64,000 nucleotides of DNA, from assembly GCA_902806595.1 (NCBI GenBank), contig CADCXC010000038.1:806001-870000 (forward strand). The letters run 5' to 3'. Each line of letters opens with the position of its first letter. Within the stretch, counting starts at the first letter, position 1. Shown here in pieces: positions 62,805 to 64,000 of this stretch. A program made the position numbers and the translations under genes. The notes beneath the pieces are model-generated. The model was given only the letters and a program-made list of their open reading frames with translations. It searched no databases and was not told the DNA's origin. Source of the DNA: Pyrenopolyporus hunteri. Lineage: Eukaryota > Ascomycota > Sordariomycetes > Xylariales > Hypoxylaceae.

Positions 62805-64000
62805 ATGGGTCCCAACGCCGATAAAGCCAGTAACTTGCCGGTCGCCGAACCGCCATCTAAACCCTCTTTTTTCTCGCGCCTGACTTCTCCTCTTCGTTCC
62901 CGGACGCGCAACCTCGCCGATTTCCATATTCGACTTCAGGAACCTCACCGTCAATACTCTGCCGGCGATCATGTAAGGGGCCATGTCATCCTCTCCGTCG
63001 TTAAGCCCGTCCGCATAACACACCTAACCGTCACATTGCACGGATACGTCCGCGTCTACAAACATGCTGGCGCTGGTGCGCAACTTAGTCCCGTCAACCC
63101 GGCCGTAATTTCCCACGAGAGAAGCAGAAGCACGAGATATTGCGGCCATGGGCTTGTCTCACTCTTCCAGGACGAACAGATTCTATGTGGCGAGGGCAGG
63201 CTCAAACCTTCGAGATTTGAGTTTGAATTTGACCTCATATTCCCTTCCAAGGGGCTCCCGAGTAGTATTGATGTACGATCCACCTATATCGAGAACCTAC
63301 CCGCCGATGCGATATGATGCTAATATAAGCTGATGTAGTTCGAAAGGGGAACCATATCTTACATGGTCACAGCTACCTTGACACGGCCGACGTCGATAGC
63401 TCCGACGTCTAGTTGCGAAACTAAGGTAGCGCTCATAGAAAGAGTCGATATAGGCTTACTCCCTCCGCCGAGGGAACGGAAAGTATGCATGCAGACTTTG
63501 CGCAGACGGCCTAAAAAGAAGAAGCAGCCGGTACCTACCGCCGCATCTGCGGCCAACCGAGGGTCTGTCTCCACCGAAGCGCAGGAACCGGCATCAGACC
63601 TGGACTCTACAAGAGTAAACGAGAACTCGAACAGAAGTTCCGCCAGTCTCGGCGAGGCGGGAACAGTCGGACAGGGTGGAAACCATTTACCACGGAGTCC
63701 GCTGCGTAGCGACTCAATCCCGCACGACCTACAGAGCGAAGTTAGCGGCGAAAGTGCGATAAGCAATAACAGCGGCTCCAATAGTGCTAGAGCCGCTGAT
63801 GCCAGTGCGGAATCTGTCGCTGGGAGCAGGATATCGGGGACCGACGAGAGAGAGATCACGGCAACGGTCGAGCTACTGAAAGGCGGTTGCCTCCCCGGGG
63901 ATATACTCCCGGTGAAGATCAAAGTCGAGCATAACCGTCGTATGAAAAGTATGCATGGCATCATCGTCACGCTTTATCGCCAGGGCCGCGTTGACTACTC
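62805..64000 (+). CDS. palF: Arrestin-related pH-signalling protein PalF/Rim8, N-terminal part
   Basis: Partial gene running off the right edge. PalF/Rim8 couples the 7-TM sensor PalH to ESCRT and the Pal/Rim pathway that activates PacC at alkaline pH. Exon 1 is 62805-63272 (156 codons); the intron 63273-63338 has GTACGA, a GCTAAT branch site and TAG; exon 2 starts at 63339 in phase 0 and stays open for 220 codons. Visible are SFFSRLTSPLRSRTRNLADFHIRL, HRQYSAGDHVRGHVILSVVKPV, LFQDEQILCGEGRL, GLPSSIDFERGTISYMVTATL and RPTSIAPTSSCETKV, an arrestin-N domain with the Rim8-specific pattern. A basic stretch (RRRPKKKKQ) and a Ser/Asn-rich insert follow, then the start of the arrestin-C domain (EREITATVELLKGGCLPGDIL). 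The ATG at 62805 is the first in frame. Confidence 0.9.

Overview
The window comes from a filamentous ascomycete, most likely a Sordariomycete and perhaps Xylariales. The genes are mosaics of short exons with 50-250 nt introns (GT donors, CTAAC/CTGAC branch points). They include standard fungal genes (KAR9, palF/RIM8, hxB-type molybdenum cofactor sulfurase, Gfa1). Intergenic DNA is strewn with short palindromic TAGGTACCTA-type repeats, as I know from this class. The species assignment is inference.

Layout. 1-2209 (-) is the N-terminal part of KAR9, running off the left edge. 6092-7639 (+) is a conserved fungal protein of unknown function. 8524-9919 (+) is the proteasome ATPase Rpt4. 15230-17834 (+) is glucosamine-fructose-6-phosphate aminotransferase with a 5-nt first exon. 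18625-19599 (-) is proteasome beta-7 (Pre4), divergent from an HCNGP/SAP30BP-like gene at 20159-21117 (+). 21483-22829 (-) is an unknown Arg-rich protein. About 23070-24500 (+) is a non-coding host gene whose introns each carry a box C/D snoRNA; one is an snR41 homologue. 26196-26592 (+) encodes a 72-residue protein. 30901-32259 (-) is an unknown protein.

The centrepiece is 33.8-46.1 kb: a DMATS-type aromatic prenyltransferase (-), a zinc-free MDR quinone oxidoreductase (-), a PLP aminotransferase (+) and a 954-residue A-T-TE NRPS-like enzyme (+). This is the enzyme set of terrequinone A synthesis in Aspergillus nidulans (tdiB, tdiC, tdiD, tdiA), so I read it as a bis-indolylquinone cluster. 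Tryptophan would be transaminated to indole pyruvate, two molecules dimerised by the A-T-TE enzyme, the quinone reduced, and an indole prenylated. No tdiE-like gene or cluster-specific transcription factor is visible. Related metabolites such as asterriquinones, cochliodinol and hinnuliquinone make the exact product uncertain.

Right part. 47635-47943 (+) is a small protein with a duplicated RVRF motif. 50487-51329 (-) is unknown. 51741-54253 (-) is molybdenum cofactor sulfurase with a GC-AG intron, divergent from CDC6 at 55076-57079 (+) across a promoter with MCB-like boxes. 57541-59283 (-) is a Baeyer-Villiger-type flavin monooxygenase that looks broken. 60922-61146 (-) is an orphan coding-like exon. 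62805-64000 (+) is the start of palF/RIM8, running off the right edge. I found no tRNA or rRNA gene, no CRISPR array and no intact transposon. rRNA target matches for the snoRNAs were made from memory of conserved rRNA segments, not by search.
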